Assembly: GCF_021538895.1 (NCBI RefSeq)
Contig: NZ_JADDRL010000023.1
Coordinates: forward strand, 39,202 to 103,201
Reading direction: 5' to 3'
DNA length: 64,000 nucleotides
Source: Streptomyces olivochromogenes
GTDB taxonomy: Bacteria; Actinomycetota; Actinomycetes; Streptomycetales; Streptomycetaceae
In this document: piece after piece, positions 35,576-44,291 of the stretch
Position numbering within the stretch: the stretch's first letter is position 1
Layout: every line of letters begins with the position of its first letter
Translations under genes and position numbers: made by a program
Notes under the pieces: generated by a model
The model's database searches: none
Seen by the model: only the letters and a program-made list of their open reading frames with translations
Told to the model about the DNA's origin: nothing

Positions 35576-37557
35576 TGACCGAGACGTCCCACCAGCCTCT
35601 GAACCCCCTGACGGACCGGACCGCCGTCGCCGACCGCGCCGTTGAAGGTGCCGAAGGCGTCGAGGGCGCCGGAACCGTCGAACGCACCGAGACCGTCGAG
35701 GCGATCGAGGGCGCCGCGCTCAGCATCGCCCACGGCACCGCCCCCGCCGGAGCCGCCAAGGTGCTCTCCCTCTTCGAGGAGTGGGTCGGCCGCACCCCCG
35801 ACGCCGCCGCGGTCATCGACGGCGGCCACAGGTGGACCTACCAGGACCTCGATGCCGCCGCCGCGGAGGTCGTCGTCGCGTTGGGCGACCGCGTACGCCC
35901 CGGCGACCTGGTGGGCATCTGCCTCGACCGCTCGGCCGCCCTCGTGGTGACCGCGGTCGCCCTGGCCCGGATCGGCGCCGTCTATCTGCCGCTGGGCCCC
36001 CGCCCCGGTCAGCGCCGTATCGACGCCGTCACCGAGGACCTCAACGTCGTCTGCCTCGTCGGCGACCCGCAGGTCCTGCCGGAGCGGCACCGCACCGCCC
36101 ACCACGTCCCGCTCGCGCTGCCGTCTGAGGGCGCCAACGTCGGCGGTACGGTGGTCGCCGCCTTCGCTCCTCCCGGCCCCGGCGCGCGCCGGGCACCCGA
36201 CGAGGCGTTCTACGCCGTGCTGACCTCGGGATCTACCGGACGCCCCAAGGCCGTCGCCGTCGCCGAGGACGCCCTCGGCACCCTGCTCGACTGGTACCGC
36301 CACGAGACCGGGCTCGTCCCCGGTGACCGGCAGTCCCTGCTCATCGGCGTCGCCTTCGACCCCCACCTGCTGGAGCTGTGGGCGGGGCTCACCTCAGGCG
36401 CCGCGCTCGTACCCGCCCCGGACGAGGTCCGCTGGGACCCGGCCGTGCTCACCGACTGGTGGCGCGACGCCGGGGTGACCGTGTGCGTCGGGGCCACCCC
36501 GATGATCGAACCACTGCTGGACCGCCCCTGGCCGCGGGATCTGGCCCTGCGTCATCTGATCGCGGGCGGCGACCGGATGAGGCGTCGGCCCGGCCACGAC
36601 GTCACCGCCACGGTCCACAACGCCTACGGTCCGGCCGAGGCCACGGTCGCCACCACCACCTTCGCGATGACGGGCACGGACCGGCTCGCGGGCGAGCAGA
36701 CCCCGCCGCCCATCGGATCTCCCCTTCCGGGCGTGACCGTCGTCGTCACCGACACCGAAGGCCGTGTCGTCCCGCGCGGCGAGGACGGCGAACTCCGCAT
36801 CGGCGGCACCTGCCTGGCGCTCGGCTATCTGGACCCCGAGCTCACGGCTCGCCGCTTCACCGCCCCGCCCGCGGGCCTGAACTTGCCCGACCGCCTCTAC
36901 CGCACCGGCGACCGGGTGCGGATGAGGCCCGACGGTCCTGTGGAGTTCATCGGCCGCCTCGACGACCAGGTCAAGATCAGTGGCGTACGTATCGAACCGG
37001 CCGAAGTGGAAGCCGCGTTCGAGCAGGACCCTTCGGTGCGCAGCGCCGTGGTCACCGCGCCCCGCACCCCCGACGGCCGTACCCGCCTCGTGGCCCATGT
37101 GCGTCCGGCGGCCGGGGCCGCCTGCGACGCCGACGCACTGCTCGCGGCGGTACGGGCCTGGCTCCCCGAGCAGGCCGTGCCCTCCGAGGTCCGGATCGTC
37201 GACAGCTACCCCCTCGACGCCAACGGAAAGGTGGACCGGGCCGAGCTGAGCCGTACGGCCGCCGAACCCGCCGCCCCCGGCGACGGCGACGGCGACCTGC
37301 CGACCGGTGCCACGCCCGGCGAACTGCTCGTCCTGCGCGCCGTACGCGACCTCCTGGGCCGCCCCGGCATCGCGCTCACCGACAACTTCAGCGACTCCGG
37401 TGGCACCTCGGTGCAGGCCGCCCGGCTGCTCACGGCCATCGAGCGGGACAGCGGCGTACGGCTGCGCGCCCCGCAGCTGCTCCGCCAGCCCGACCTACGG
37501 GCCGTGGCCGCCCTCATCGACCAGCGCCGCGCCGACGCACCGCAGCCGGGAGCCTGA
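35575..37557 (+). CDS. NRPS, A-T didomain (substrate unassigned)
   Basis: 660 residues from ATG 35575, overlapping the previous stop. The first 60 residues are an unusual Glu/Ala/Val repeat (GAEGVEGAGTVERTETVEAIEG), perhaps a docking segment. A domain: LTSGSTGRPKAV (A3), NAYGPAE (A5), YRTGDRV (A7), NGKVDRAEL (A10 Lys). The specificity positions read D-P-L-V-I-G-A-V-A-K, which I cannot match to a known code. Carrier: FSDSGGTSVQAARL with Thr in place of the usual His/Asp before Ser612, still a plausible phosphopantetheine site. With no C domain of its own, it must hand over its residue to C domains on other proteins. Confidence 0.88.
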   Translation: MTETSHQPLNPLTDRTAVADRAVEGAEGVEGAGTVERTETVEAIEGAALSIAHGTAPAGAAKVLSLFEEWVGRTPDAAAVIDGGHRWTYQDLDAAAAEVVVALGDRVRPGDLVGICLDRSAALVVTAVALARIGAVYLPLGPRPGQRRIDAVTEDLNVVCLVGDPQVLPERHRTAHHVPLALPSEGANVGGTVVAAFAPPGPGARRAPDEAFYAVLTSGSTGRPKAVAVAEDALGTLLDWYRHETGLVPGDRQSLLIGVAFDPHLLELWAGLTSGAALVPAPDEVRWDPAVLTDWWRDAGVTVCVGATPMIEPLLDRPWPRDLALRHLIAGGDRMRRRPGHDVTATVHNAYGPAEATVATTTFAMTGTDRLAGEQTPPPIGSPLPGVTVVVTDTEGRVVPRGEDGELRIGGTCLALGYLDPELTARRFTAPPAGLNLPDRLYRTGDRVRMRPDGPVEFIGRLDDQVKISGVRIEPAEVEAAFEQDPSVRSAVVTAPRTPDGRTRLVAHVRPAAGAACDADALLAAVRAWLPEQAVPSEVRIVDSYPLDANGKVDRAELSRTAAEPAAPGDGDGDLPTGATPGELLVLRAVRDLLGRPGIALTDNFSDSGGTSVQAARLLTAIERDSGVRLRAPQLLRQPDLRAVAALIDQRRADAPQPGA

Positions 37558-39438
37558 ATGACCCCCATCGACCCGCACACCCACACCACCCGGAAGGACG
37601 GCTCCGTGCCCACCTCCGACTCCCGGACCACAGCGGCCGGGACCCGCTCGGTAGCCGACGGAGGACTGCCCGCCCTCGTGGCCCGGCTCGCCGAGGCGAC
37701 GCCGGACGCGCTGGCCGTCGCCGACGGCGACACCACTCTCACCTACGCCCAGCTCGACCACTCCGCCCGCGCCCTCGCCGCCCATCTGCGCGACAACGGT
37801 GTGTCCCGCGGCGACCGGGTGGGCCTGCTGATGCCCCGCTCGGCACGCGTCATCGTGGCCCAGTTGGCGCTGTGGTGGGCCGGTGCCGTCTGCGTACCGC
37901 TCGACCCGGCGCACCCGCGCCCGCGCACCGAGGCCGTGTGTGCCGACGCCGGGGTGACCCTGACCGTCGGCGACCGCAAGCTGCTGGAGTCCGCGGCCCC
38001 GGCCGGCCCCGCGCTGCCGCTGCCCGACGAGCCGCTGCTCACCGGTGCCGTACTGGCCGAGACCGAGGCGGACCCGGACCCCACGGCGTTCATCATGTTC
38101 ACCTCGGGCTCCACCGGTCGGCCCAAGGGCGTGGCCGTCCCGCACCACGCCGTGGCCGAGCTGGTCACCCGTACCACCTATGTGACCATCACCCCGCGCG
38201 ACCGTGTGCTGTTCCACTCGCCGATGACCTTCGACGCCTCCACGTTCGAGGTGTGGGGAGCGCTCGCGGCGGGTGCCGCCGTGGTCGTGTGCACCGTCGA
38301 GCGGCCCTCGTTCGAGGACCTCGCCCAGCACGTGGAACGGCACGGCGCCACCGTCGCCTTCCTCACCACCGCGCTCTTCCACCAGCTCGCCACCCGCCGG
38401 TCGCGGGTGTTCTCGATCCTGCGCAGCGTCCTCGTCGGCGGTGAGGCCCTCGCGCCCCAGCACGCCCGCACCGTCCTGCGTGCCTTCCCCTGGCTGGAAC
38501 TCGTCAACATCTACGGTCCGACCGAGACGACCACCTTCGCCACGGCCCACCGCGTCACCGACGCCGACTGCGACGGGCCGATACCCATCGGCCGGCCGAT
38601 CGCCGCCGCGACCGTGCACGTCCTGGACGACGACGGCCGGCCCGTCGCCGAAGGCCGGCGCGGTGAACTGTGGATCGGCGGCAGTCGGTTGGCCCACGGC
38701 TACGTCGGGCAGCCCGAGCTCACGGCCGAACGGTTCGTCGAGCATCCCGAACACGGACGGCTCTACCGCACCGGTGACGTGGTGTCCCCGCGGCCCGGCG
38801 GAGCCCTCGACTTCCACGGCCGCACCGATGACCAGGTCAAGGTACGAGGCTTCCGTATCGAACCGGGCGAGGTCGAGCACGCCCTGCGTGAGCAGTCCGA
38901 CGTGGACGACGCGGCGGTCACCGTGCACCGGCCGACCGACGACGACGCCCGGCTGGTCGCCTTCGTCGTCGCCGCTCTCGGTCCCCTCCCCCGGGCCGAC
39001 TCCCTGCGCGCGCGGCTCACCGCCGTACTGCCCGCCCACCTGGTCCCGGACTCCGTGACCGTCGTCGAACGGCTGCCGCTCACCGGCACCGGCAAGGTCG
39101 ACCGGCGCGCCCTCACCGCCCTCGTCGGCAGCGACGCGAGCGCTGTGCCGGCGGCGCCGATGAACCCGCTGGAGCAGGCCGTCGCCGACGTCTGGAGCCG
39201 GGCGCTCGGCACCGAAGTCACCCGGCCCGACGCCGACTTCATCGCCCTCGGCGGTCACTCGCTGCTCGCCCTCGTCGTCACCGACGATCTCCGCGAGGAG
39301 TTGGGAGTGGAGCTGGCGCTCGCCGAATTCTTCGGCGCCCCCACGGTCGCCAGGCAGGCCGCCCTGGTCGAACGCGCGCTCCTCGCCGCGCACGGCGATC
39401 CGCGCCCCGACACCCCGGAGCACACCGATGGCCACTGA
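37558..39438 (+). CDS. NRPS, A-T didomain (predicted Ile/Val)
   Basis: 626 residues; the ATG at 37558 immediately follows the previous stop. A domain: FTSGSTGRPKGV (A3), NIYGPTE (A5), YRTGDVV (A7), GTGKVDRRAL (A10 Lys). Specificity positions read D-A-F-F-L-G-I-T-F-K, close to known isoleucine codes (bacitracin-type D-A-F-F-Y-G-I-T-F-K), so Ile or Val is expected. Carrier: FIALGGHSLLALV, Ser568. Its end overlaps the next gene by 11 bases. A domains like this without a C domain are loading units; here two consecutive A-T proteins suggest that the separate C protein supplies the missing condensations. Confidence 0.9.
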   Translation: MTPIDPHTHTTRKDGSVPTSDSRTTAAGTRSVADGGLPALVARLAEATPDALAVADGDTTLTYAQLDHSARALAAHLRDNGVSRGDRVGLLMPRSARVIVAQLALWWAGAVCVPLDPAHPRPRTEAVCADAGVTLTVGDRKLLESAAPAGPALPLPDEPLLTGAVLAETEADPDPTAFIMFTSGSTGRPKGVAVPHHAVAELVTRTTYVTITPRDRVLFHSPMTFDASTFEVWGALAAGAAVVVCTVERPSFEDLAQHVERHGATVAFLTTALFHQLATRRSRVFSILRSVLVGGEALAPQHARTVLRAFPWLELVNIYGPTETTTFATAHRVTDADCDGPIPIGRPIAAATVHVLDDDGRPVAEGRRGELWIGGSRLAHGYVGQPELTAERFVEHPEHGRLYRTGDVVSPRPGGALDFHGRTDDQVKVRGFRIEPGEVEHALREQSDVDDAAVTVHRPTDDDARLVAFVVAALGPLPRADSLRARLTAVLPAHLVPDSVTVVERLPLTGTGKVDRRALTALVGSDASAVPAAPMNPLEQAVADVWSRALGTEVTRPDADFIALGGHSLLALVVTDDLREELGVELALAEFFGAPTVARQAALVERALLAAHGDPRPDTPEHTDGH

Positions 39439-42418
39439 CACCTCCGCGGACCGCGGCCGCCAGGAAGAACTGCTGCGCCGGGCACGCGCCCGCGCCTCCG
39501 CACGCACCACGCCCGCCGCCGCCCCGGCCACTACCACGGCACCCGCGAGCGGTCCGGCACCGCTCTCCCACGCGCAGCGCCGTATGTGGCTCATGGACCG
39601 GCTCGGCCACGCCGGAGCTTCCTACAGCGTGCCCTTCGCCACCCGGCTGCGCGGCCCCCTCGACCTGACCGCGCTCACCACCGCACTGACCAGGCTCGTC
39701 GGCCGGCACGAGATCCTGCGCACGCGCTACGGACAGCGGGACGGCGAGCCCTACCAGGAAACGATGGACGCGCCCGCGACGGTCACCGTGCCCGTCGTGG
39801 ACGCCGACGAGCCGAGCGCCGCGGCCCTGCTCACCGACGAGGCGCGCCGCGCGTTCGACCTCTCCGCCGGCGAAGCGCTGCACGCCCTGGTCCTGCGCCA
39901 CGGCGAGCAGGACCATACCGTGCTGCTGACGTTCCATCACATCGCCATCGACGGCGGATCACTGGACACCGTCACCCGGGAACTGACCGCGCTCTACACC
40001 GCCGCTGTGCAGGGCACCGAACCGGCCCTGCCCGCCGCGCCACCGCAGTACGCCGACTTCGCCCGGCGCGAGCACGAAGGCGCCGGCCGTACCGAAGCGG
40101 GGCTGCGCCACCGGGAAGCACGCCTCACGGGCGCCACGGCCCCGCGCCTTCCGCACCCCGAGGGGACCACGGCCGTCACGGGCTCCAAGCCCGCCGGCAC
40201 CCACACCGTGGCGCTCGCCGAGCGAGTGCCCGAGGCGCTGCGGGCACTGGGCGGCGAACACCGCGCCACCGTCTTCACGGTGGCCCTCGCGGCGTCGTTC
40301 GCCGCGCTGCACCGGCTCACCGGGGACGAGGATCTGGTCATCGGGGTCGCGAGCACCCACCGCCAGGGCGCGGCCATGCGCGACCTGGTCGGTCTGTGCG
40401 TCAACACCCTGCCGGTACGGGTGAATCTGACCGGGGACCCGGCGTTCACCACGCTCGTCGAACGGGTCAGGGACGCGCTCCTGGAAGCCCAGCGGTGCCG
40501 ACACGTGCCCTTCGACCTGATCCTGGAGCGGCTCGGCGCCGCCGCACGGGGCACCGACGGAACCGCACTGGTCCGGGTGACCGCCGACGTCCTCGGCGAA
40601 CCCGCGACGCTCCAACTGCCCGGCACGGTGAGCGAGTACGTCGAAGTGGGCGCCGAGGACGCCAAGTTCGACCTCACCTTCGGCCTGGTCGACGCGGGGG
40701 ATCCGGCCGCCGTGGTGCAGTACGCAAGGACCGCGCTGGACGACGCCACCGCGGCCGTGCTCGGCGCGGGGTACGCGGCCCTGCTCGAGGCGGTGGCGGT
40801 AGAACCGGGGCTGAGGCTTTCGCAGTTGCCGGACATCGCACCCGTCGGGCACGACGGCTTGAGCGACCGGAGCGGACAGGACGGAGAAGACGGCCGGGAG
40901 GTCCGGAGCGCGACCCCGGACCACGACAACACCCCGGCCGGGCAGCGCGCTGAGGCCGCGCTACTGTCCCATCCCCGCGTCGTCGACGCCACCGTGTCCG
41001 AACTGCCGGGCGGTCTCCTGCTCGCGTACGCCGTGCTGCGCGACAGCGTGGGCCCGACGCCGTACGAGCTGCGCGCGCACCTGCGGACGGTCCTGGCACC
41101 CGGGGCGGTACCCGCGGCCGTGACCCTGCTGGACGCCATGCCGCGCAGGGCCGACGGTGCGATCGACAAGGACCGTCTGCCCGGACTTCCGGCGCCCTCC
41201 GCACTGAATGGACCGCGCGCGGAGACCGTCACCGAGGGCTTCACCGCACTGCTGGGGCGCACCCCGGCACCGGACGACGACTTCTTTGACCTGGGCGGGC
41301 ACTCCCTGGTCGCCGTCCAACTCGCCGAACGACTGCGCTCGGCGCTGAGACTGCCGCTGACCGGGCTGGACGTCCTCCAGGCACGCACACCACGGGCGCT
41401 CACCACGCTGCTGGACACCCGCGCGCACGAGCAGGCCGCCAAGTCGGCCCGCCTCCACGAGCAGGCCGCCAAGTCGTCCCGGGTGTCGGGCACACGGCGG
41501 ACCACCCGCCCGGGCACGGTCCTCGTCACCGGAGGCACCGGTGGGGTCGGGGCGTTCGTCCTTCGTGAACTGGCCGCTCAGGGGCGTCCGGTGCTGGCCC
41601 TGGCGCGTCCCGAGTCCGCCCATCTCGTCGCCGGGGACGGCGTGGAGGTCGTCGAGGGCGACCTCGCCGATCCGGCGGCGCTGCGGGAGGCGGTCGCCGG
41701 CGCGGACGCCGTCATCCATGCCGCGTGCACGTTCACCCGGCCCGAGGTGGACCTGGCGGCGATGGAGGCCATGATCGAGGGCTGGCGGCGCGGCCCGTTC
41801 GTCTTCGTCAGCAGCGTCGACGCATACGGGCACCCAGCCGACCATCGGGTCACGGAGGCGTCGGCCTCGCAGGAACCGCTCAGTGCCTACGGTCGGGGCA
41901 AGCTCGACTGCGAGGCACTGCTGCTGCGGGCAGCCGGAACCGAGGGCCGCGGCGGCGCGAGTGCCGTGCGGTCGCCGATCGTGTGGGGCGCCCACGACCG
42001 GCTGCGCGACCAACTGCGCTGGGGATCCACGGGACTGCTCTACCAGGCGGCTCACGCGGGGCGGCCGATCGAACTGCCGCGACCGGGGACGGCCGGACAC
42101 CCCTGGTACGGGGCGGCTTGGGTGCACGCGGCGGCCCTCGCCCGAGCGGTGACGTCCTGTCTGGACGCACCGGTGCACGGTGTCGCCAACGCCGTCAGCG
42201 GCCATGTGTCCTGGCAGGAACTCGCGTCCGACCTGACCACCCTGCTCGGCAGCGCGAGCACCGCCCAGGAGACCGACCGCGTTCACCAGGACCTCGACCA
42301 CCGCTGGCACTACGACAGCCACCGCCTGTCCGTCCCGCTGCGCGCGCAGCCGGGCGAGGACCGCTACTCGGTCCTGGCCGCGATGATCAAGGGCGGGACG
42401 GAGGACGACGCGTCCTGA
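39428..42418 (+). CDS. NRPS terminal protein: C - adenylation lid only - T - extended SDR
   Basis: 996 residues. C domain about 43-470 with HHIAIDG (170-176). Then, instead of an A domain, only its C-terminal lid remains (about 508-597: QRAEAALLSHPRVVDATV ... VTLLDAMPRRADGAIDKDRLPG), keeping the A10-type Lys but lacking the whole P-loop core. Carrier: DDDFFDLGGHSLVAV, Ser626. A linker with a 10-residue tandem duplication precedes a Rossmann domain from about 697: TVLVTGGTGGVGAFVLREL, FVFVSSVDAYG, AYGRGKLDCEALL (YxxxK). This is an extended-SDR/epimerase form rather than a typical thioester reductase. There is no thioesterase in the cluster, so reductive release or on-carrier redox is likely; this is inference. 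Confidence 0.88.
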   Translation: MATDTSADRGRQEELLRRARARASARTTPAAAPATTTAPASGPAPLSHAQRRMWLMDRLGHAGASYSVPFATRLRGPLDLTALTTALTRLVGRHEILRTRYGQRDGEPYQETMDAPATVTVPVVDADEPSAAALLTDEARRAFDLSAGEALHALVLRHGEQDHTVLLTFHHIAIDGGSLDTVTRELTALYTAAVQGTEPALPAAPPQYADFARREHEGAGRTEAGLRHREARLTGATAPRLPHPEGTTAVTGSKPAGTHTVALAERVPEALRALGGEHRATVFTVALAASFAALHRLTGDEDLVIGVASTHRQGAAMRDLVGLCVNTLPVRVNLTGDPAFTTLVERVRDALLEAQRCRHVPFDLILERLGAAARGTDGTALVRVTADVLGEPATLQLPGTVSEYVEVGAEDAKFDLTFGLVDAGDPAAVVQYARTALDDATAAVLGAGYAALLEAVAVEPGLRLSQLPDIAPVGHDGLSDRSGQDGEDGREVRSATPDHDNTPAGQRAEAALLSHPRVVDATVSELPGGLLLAYAVLRDSVGPTPYELRAHLRTVLAPGAVPAAVTLLDAMPRRADGAIDKDRLPGLPAPSALNGPRAETVTEGFTALLGRTPAPDDDFFDLGGHSLVAVQLAERLRSALRLPLTGLDVLQARTPRALTTLLDTRAHEQAAKSARLHEQAAKSSRVSGTRRTTRPGTVLVTGGTGGVGAFVLRELAAQGRPVLALARPESAHLVAGDGVEVVEGDLADPAALREAVAGADAVIHAACTFTRPEVDLAAMEAMIEGWRRGPFVFVSSVDAYGHPADHRVTEASASQEPLSAYGRGKLDCEALLLRAAGTEGRGGASAVRSPIVWGAHDRLRDQLRWGSTGLLYQAAHAGRPIELPRPGTAGHPWYGAAWVHAAALARAVTSCLDAPVHGVANAVSGHVSWQELASDLTTLLGSASTAQETDRVHQDLDHRWHYDSHRLSVPLRAQPGEDRYSVLAAMIKGGTEDDAS
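41426..41485 (+). repeat. 30-bp in-frame tandem duplication in the NRPS linker
   Basis: Two 30-base units, each starting CACGAGCAGGCCGCCAAGTC, encode HEQAAKSARL and HEQAAKSSRV in the linker between the carrier and SDR domains. The near-identity indicates a recent duplication that lengthens a helical linker. Confidence 0.85.
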
Positions 42419-42485
42419 CGTCGGGAGCACCTCTCCGTAACGTCTGGCGGAAAAGCGTCTGACGGACAACCCGGTGCGATGCTGT

Positions 42486-42523
42486 GCGGCGCAACGGCGG
42501 CCACGAAGGCCGCTGTGCGCCGC
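42486..42523. terminator. Hairpin terminator between the NRPS operon and the XRE gene
   Basis: GCGGCGCA (42486-42493) pairs with TGCGCCGC (42516-42523), and the inner CGGCGGCC with GGCCGC, around loop ACGAA. It lies between convergent genes and should stop both. Confidence 0.7.
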
Positions 42524-42527
42524 GCAG

Positions 42528-43325
42528 TCATTCAGCCGATTCTTGGTGGTCGGAGTAGATCACCAGGGTCTGTTCGGGCTGCTCGGCCAGATGAAACGCG
42601 GTGTAGGCGAAGTCGACGATCCCGCGCTCCCGGCACCGTAGCCGTTTCCGTCCGCCGTGCCGGGCCTGCACGTCGTACTGCGGCCACCAGGCCCGTACTT
42701 CCGGGCTGCCCGCGTTCAACTCGTCGATCAGCCGGGTGTATCGGGGGTCGCCCGGGTGGCGCCCGGCAAGCGTCCTCAGGCGGGCAAGCAGTCCGCGTGC
42801 CTCGCTCTCCCAGTCGACCAGAACGTCCCGGGCGGCAGGTTCGAGGAACGTCCAACGGGCGAAGTTCGCTCGCCCGTCCGCCGCGGTGAGGTGCGGGAAC
42901 AGATCGTCGGCCGCCTGGTTGTGGCTGAGTACGTCGTAGTTGCCGCCGATGATGTACGCCGGATGCGGCTGGAGCAGGAGCGGGACGGCAGCCACCTCGG
43001 CGGCGAGGGGCTCGGGTCCTTCGATGTCGACCGCAGGCGCATGACCGGCGAGCCGGAAGAGATGACCGCGCTCGTGTCGATCCAGCCGCAGCGCCGAGGC
43101 GAGGGCGTCGAGCACCTGGTCCGAGGCGCGGATGTCCCGGCCCTGCTCAAGGTACGTGTACCAGGTGGCGCTGATGCCGGCGAGCAGCGCGAGTTCTTCC
43201 CGGCGCAGGCCCGGTGTCCGCCGTCGGCCGGATTGCGGCAGCCCGACCTGGTCAGGAGTGATCCGCTCCCTGCGACTGCGCAGGAAAGCGGCCAGCTCAC
43301 GGCGCTGGTTCGGCTGCGTCGGCAT
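42528..43325 (-). CDS. MmyB-type XRE transcriptional regulator
   Basis: 265 residues from ATG 43325 (AGGGGTG upstream; the GTG at 43337 is an alternative). HTH: RTPGLRREELALLAGISATWYTYLEQGRDIRASDQVLDALASALRL. The C-terminal MmyB-like ligand-binding PAS-type domain follows (PAYIIGGNYDVLSHNQAADDLFP, WESEARGLLARLRTLAG, HPELGTLVIYSDHQ-like end reading TLVIYSDHQESAE). MmyB-family proteins bind fatty acids or other small molecules in known cases. It is divergent from the SDR at 43476, with two strong palindromes between, and most likely controls it. Confidence 0.88.
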   Translation of the reverse strand: MPTQPNQRRELAAFLRSRRERITPDQVGLPQSGRRRTPGLRREELALLAGISATWYTYLEQGRDIRASDQVLDALASALRLDRHERGHLFRLAGHAPAVDIEGPEPLAAEVAAVPLLLQPHPAYIIGGNYDVLSHNQAADDLFPHLTAADGRANFARWTFLEPAARDVLVDWESEARGLLARLRTLAGRHPGDPRYTRLIDELNAGSPEVRAWWPQYDVQARHGGRKRLRCRERGIVDFAYTAFHLAEQPEQTLVIYSDHQESAE

Positions 43326-43345
43326 GGTGGATGGCACCCCTGGTT

Positions 43346-43365
43346 CCAGAATAAATAGCTTCTGG
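43346..43365. promoter_or_regulatory. Palindrome near the XRE start
   Basis: CCAGAA-N8-TTCTGG is a perfect inverted repeat in AT-rich DNA about 20 bases upstream of the MmyB-type regulator; it probably overlaps the divergent promoters and is the best autoregulatory operator candidate. Confidence 0.65.
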
Positions 43366-43420
43366 ATACCAGGCTAAAGCCCTTACAGACTGGATCCCGA
43401 GGGGGGAGGTACGGCTCCCA

Positions 43421-43442
43421 CCGATGACCCGTGGGTCATCGG
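43421..43442. promoter_or_regulatory. 22-bp palindrome upstream of the SDR
   Basis: CCGATGACCC-GT-GGGTCATCGG has perfect 10-bp arms 34 bases before the SDR start. It is different from the CCAGAA palindrome, so it may serve another regulator or form an RNA hairpin in the leader. Confidence 0.6.
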
Positions 43443-43475
43443 TCACCGGTATTTCAGAAGGAAGAGGCGGACATC

Positions 43476-44213
43476 GTGTCGGGAATCGACGGCAAGGTTG
43501 TGGCGATCACGGGAGCCAGCAGCGGCATCGGCGAGGCGACCGCGCTGCTGCTCGCCGAGCGAGGCGCGCGGCTCGTCCTGGGCGCGCGCCGGTCCGAGCG
43601 GCTCGCGGAGCTGGTAGCGCGGATCGAGAAGTCGGGTGGCGCGGCCGTGCAGATCCGCACGGACGTGACGCGACGGGACGACCTGCACGCCCTGGTCGCG
43701 CTGGCCGGCGAGCGCTTCGGCCGGCTCGACGTGCTGGTCAGCAACGCGGGGGTCGGCACCATCTCGCCGCTGGACGATCTGCGGGTCGACGAGTGGGACC
43801 AGATGGTCGACGTCAACGTGAAGGGTGTGCTGCACGGAATCGGCGCAGCGTTGCCGGTCTTCCGGGCCCAGGGCGCGGGCCACTTCATCGCCGTCGCCTC
43901 CACGGCCGCGTTTCGCATCGTGCCGACCATGGCGGTCTACGCCGGTACGAAGTTCGCGGTCCGCGCCATCTGCGAAGGCTTGCGCCAGGAGGCCGGTGAT
44001 TCTCTGCGGGTGACCACTGTCTCGCCTGGCGTAGTAGGGACCGACTTCGCTGAGGCATCGACGAATCCGCAGGTCCGAGCACAGATCACGGAGATGCGGG
44101 ACCGGATCGCGATCCCGCCTGAGGCGATCGCCCAGGCCATCGCGTTCGCCATCGAGCAGCCTGCGACCATCGACGTGAACGAGATCGTGGTCCGCCCCAC
44201 GGCCCAGAGCTGA
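43476..44213 (+). CDS. Short-chain dehydrogenase/reductase
   Basis: 245 residues from GTG 43476 (GAAGAGGCGG upstream). Classical SDR: KVVAITGASSGIGEATALLLAERGA (TGxxxGIG), DVLVSNAGVGTIS (NAG), IAVASTAAF (Ser), YAGTKFAV (YxxxK), SPGVVGTDF. The NADP preference is suggested by the basic ARRSERL after beta-2. Members close to this act on small carbonyls or in oxidative stress; the divergent MmyB-type regulator suggests induction. The ATG-less longer reading to 43431 runs through the palindrome and was not used. Confidence 0.9.
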   Translation: MSGIDGKVVAITGASSGIGEATALLLAERGARLVLGARRSERLAELVARIEKSGGAAVQIRTDVTRRDDLHALVALAGERFGRLDVLVSNAGVGTISPLDDLRVDEWDQMVDVNVKGVLHGIGAALPVFRAQGAGHFIAVASTAAFRIVPTMAVYAGTKFAVRAICEGLRQEAGDSLRVTTVSPGVVGTDFAEASTNPQVRAQITEMRDRIAIPPEAIAQAIAFAIEQPATIDVNEIVVRPTAQS

Positions 44214-44291
44214 CCCCGCCCGGGTTCGAGGCGCATTTCGGTCCTGGGCCTTGAATCAACGGCGCGACATCGGCAGGGAGTTCGAGCTGTT

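Noticed and set aside
37495..39594. 699-aa antisense frame across the A-T genes
   Set aside because: Shadow frame without start signal or motifs.
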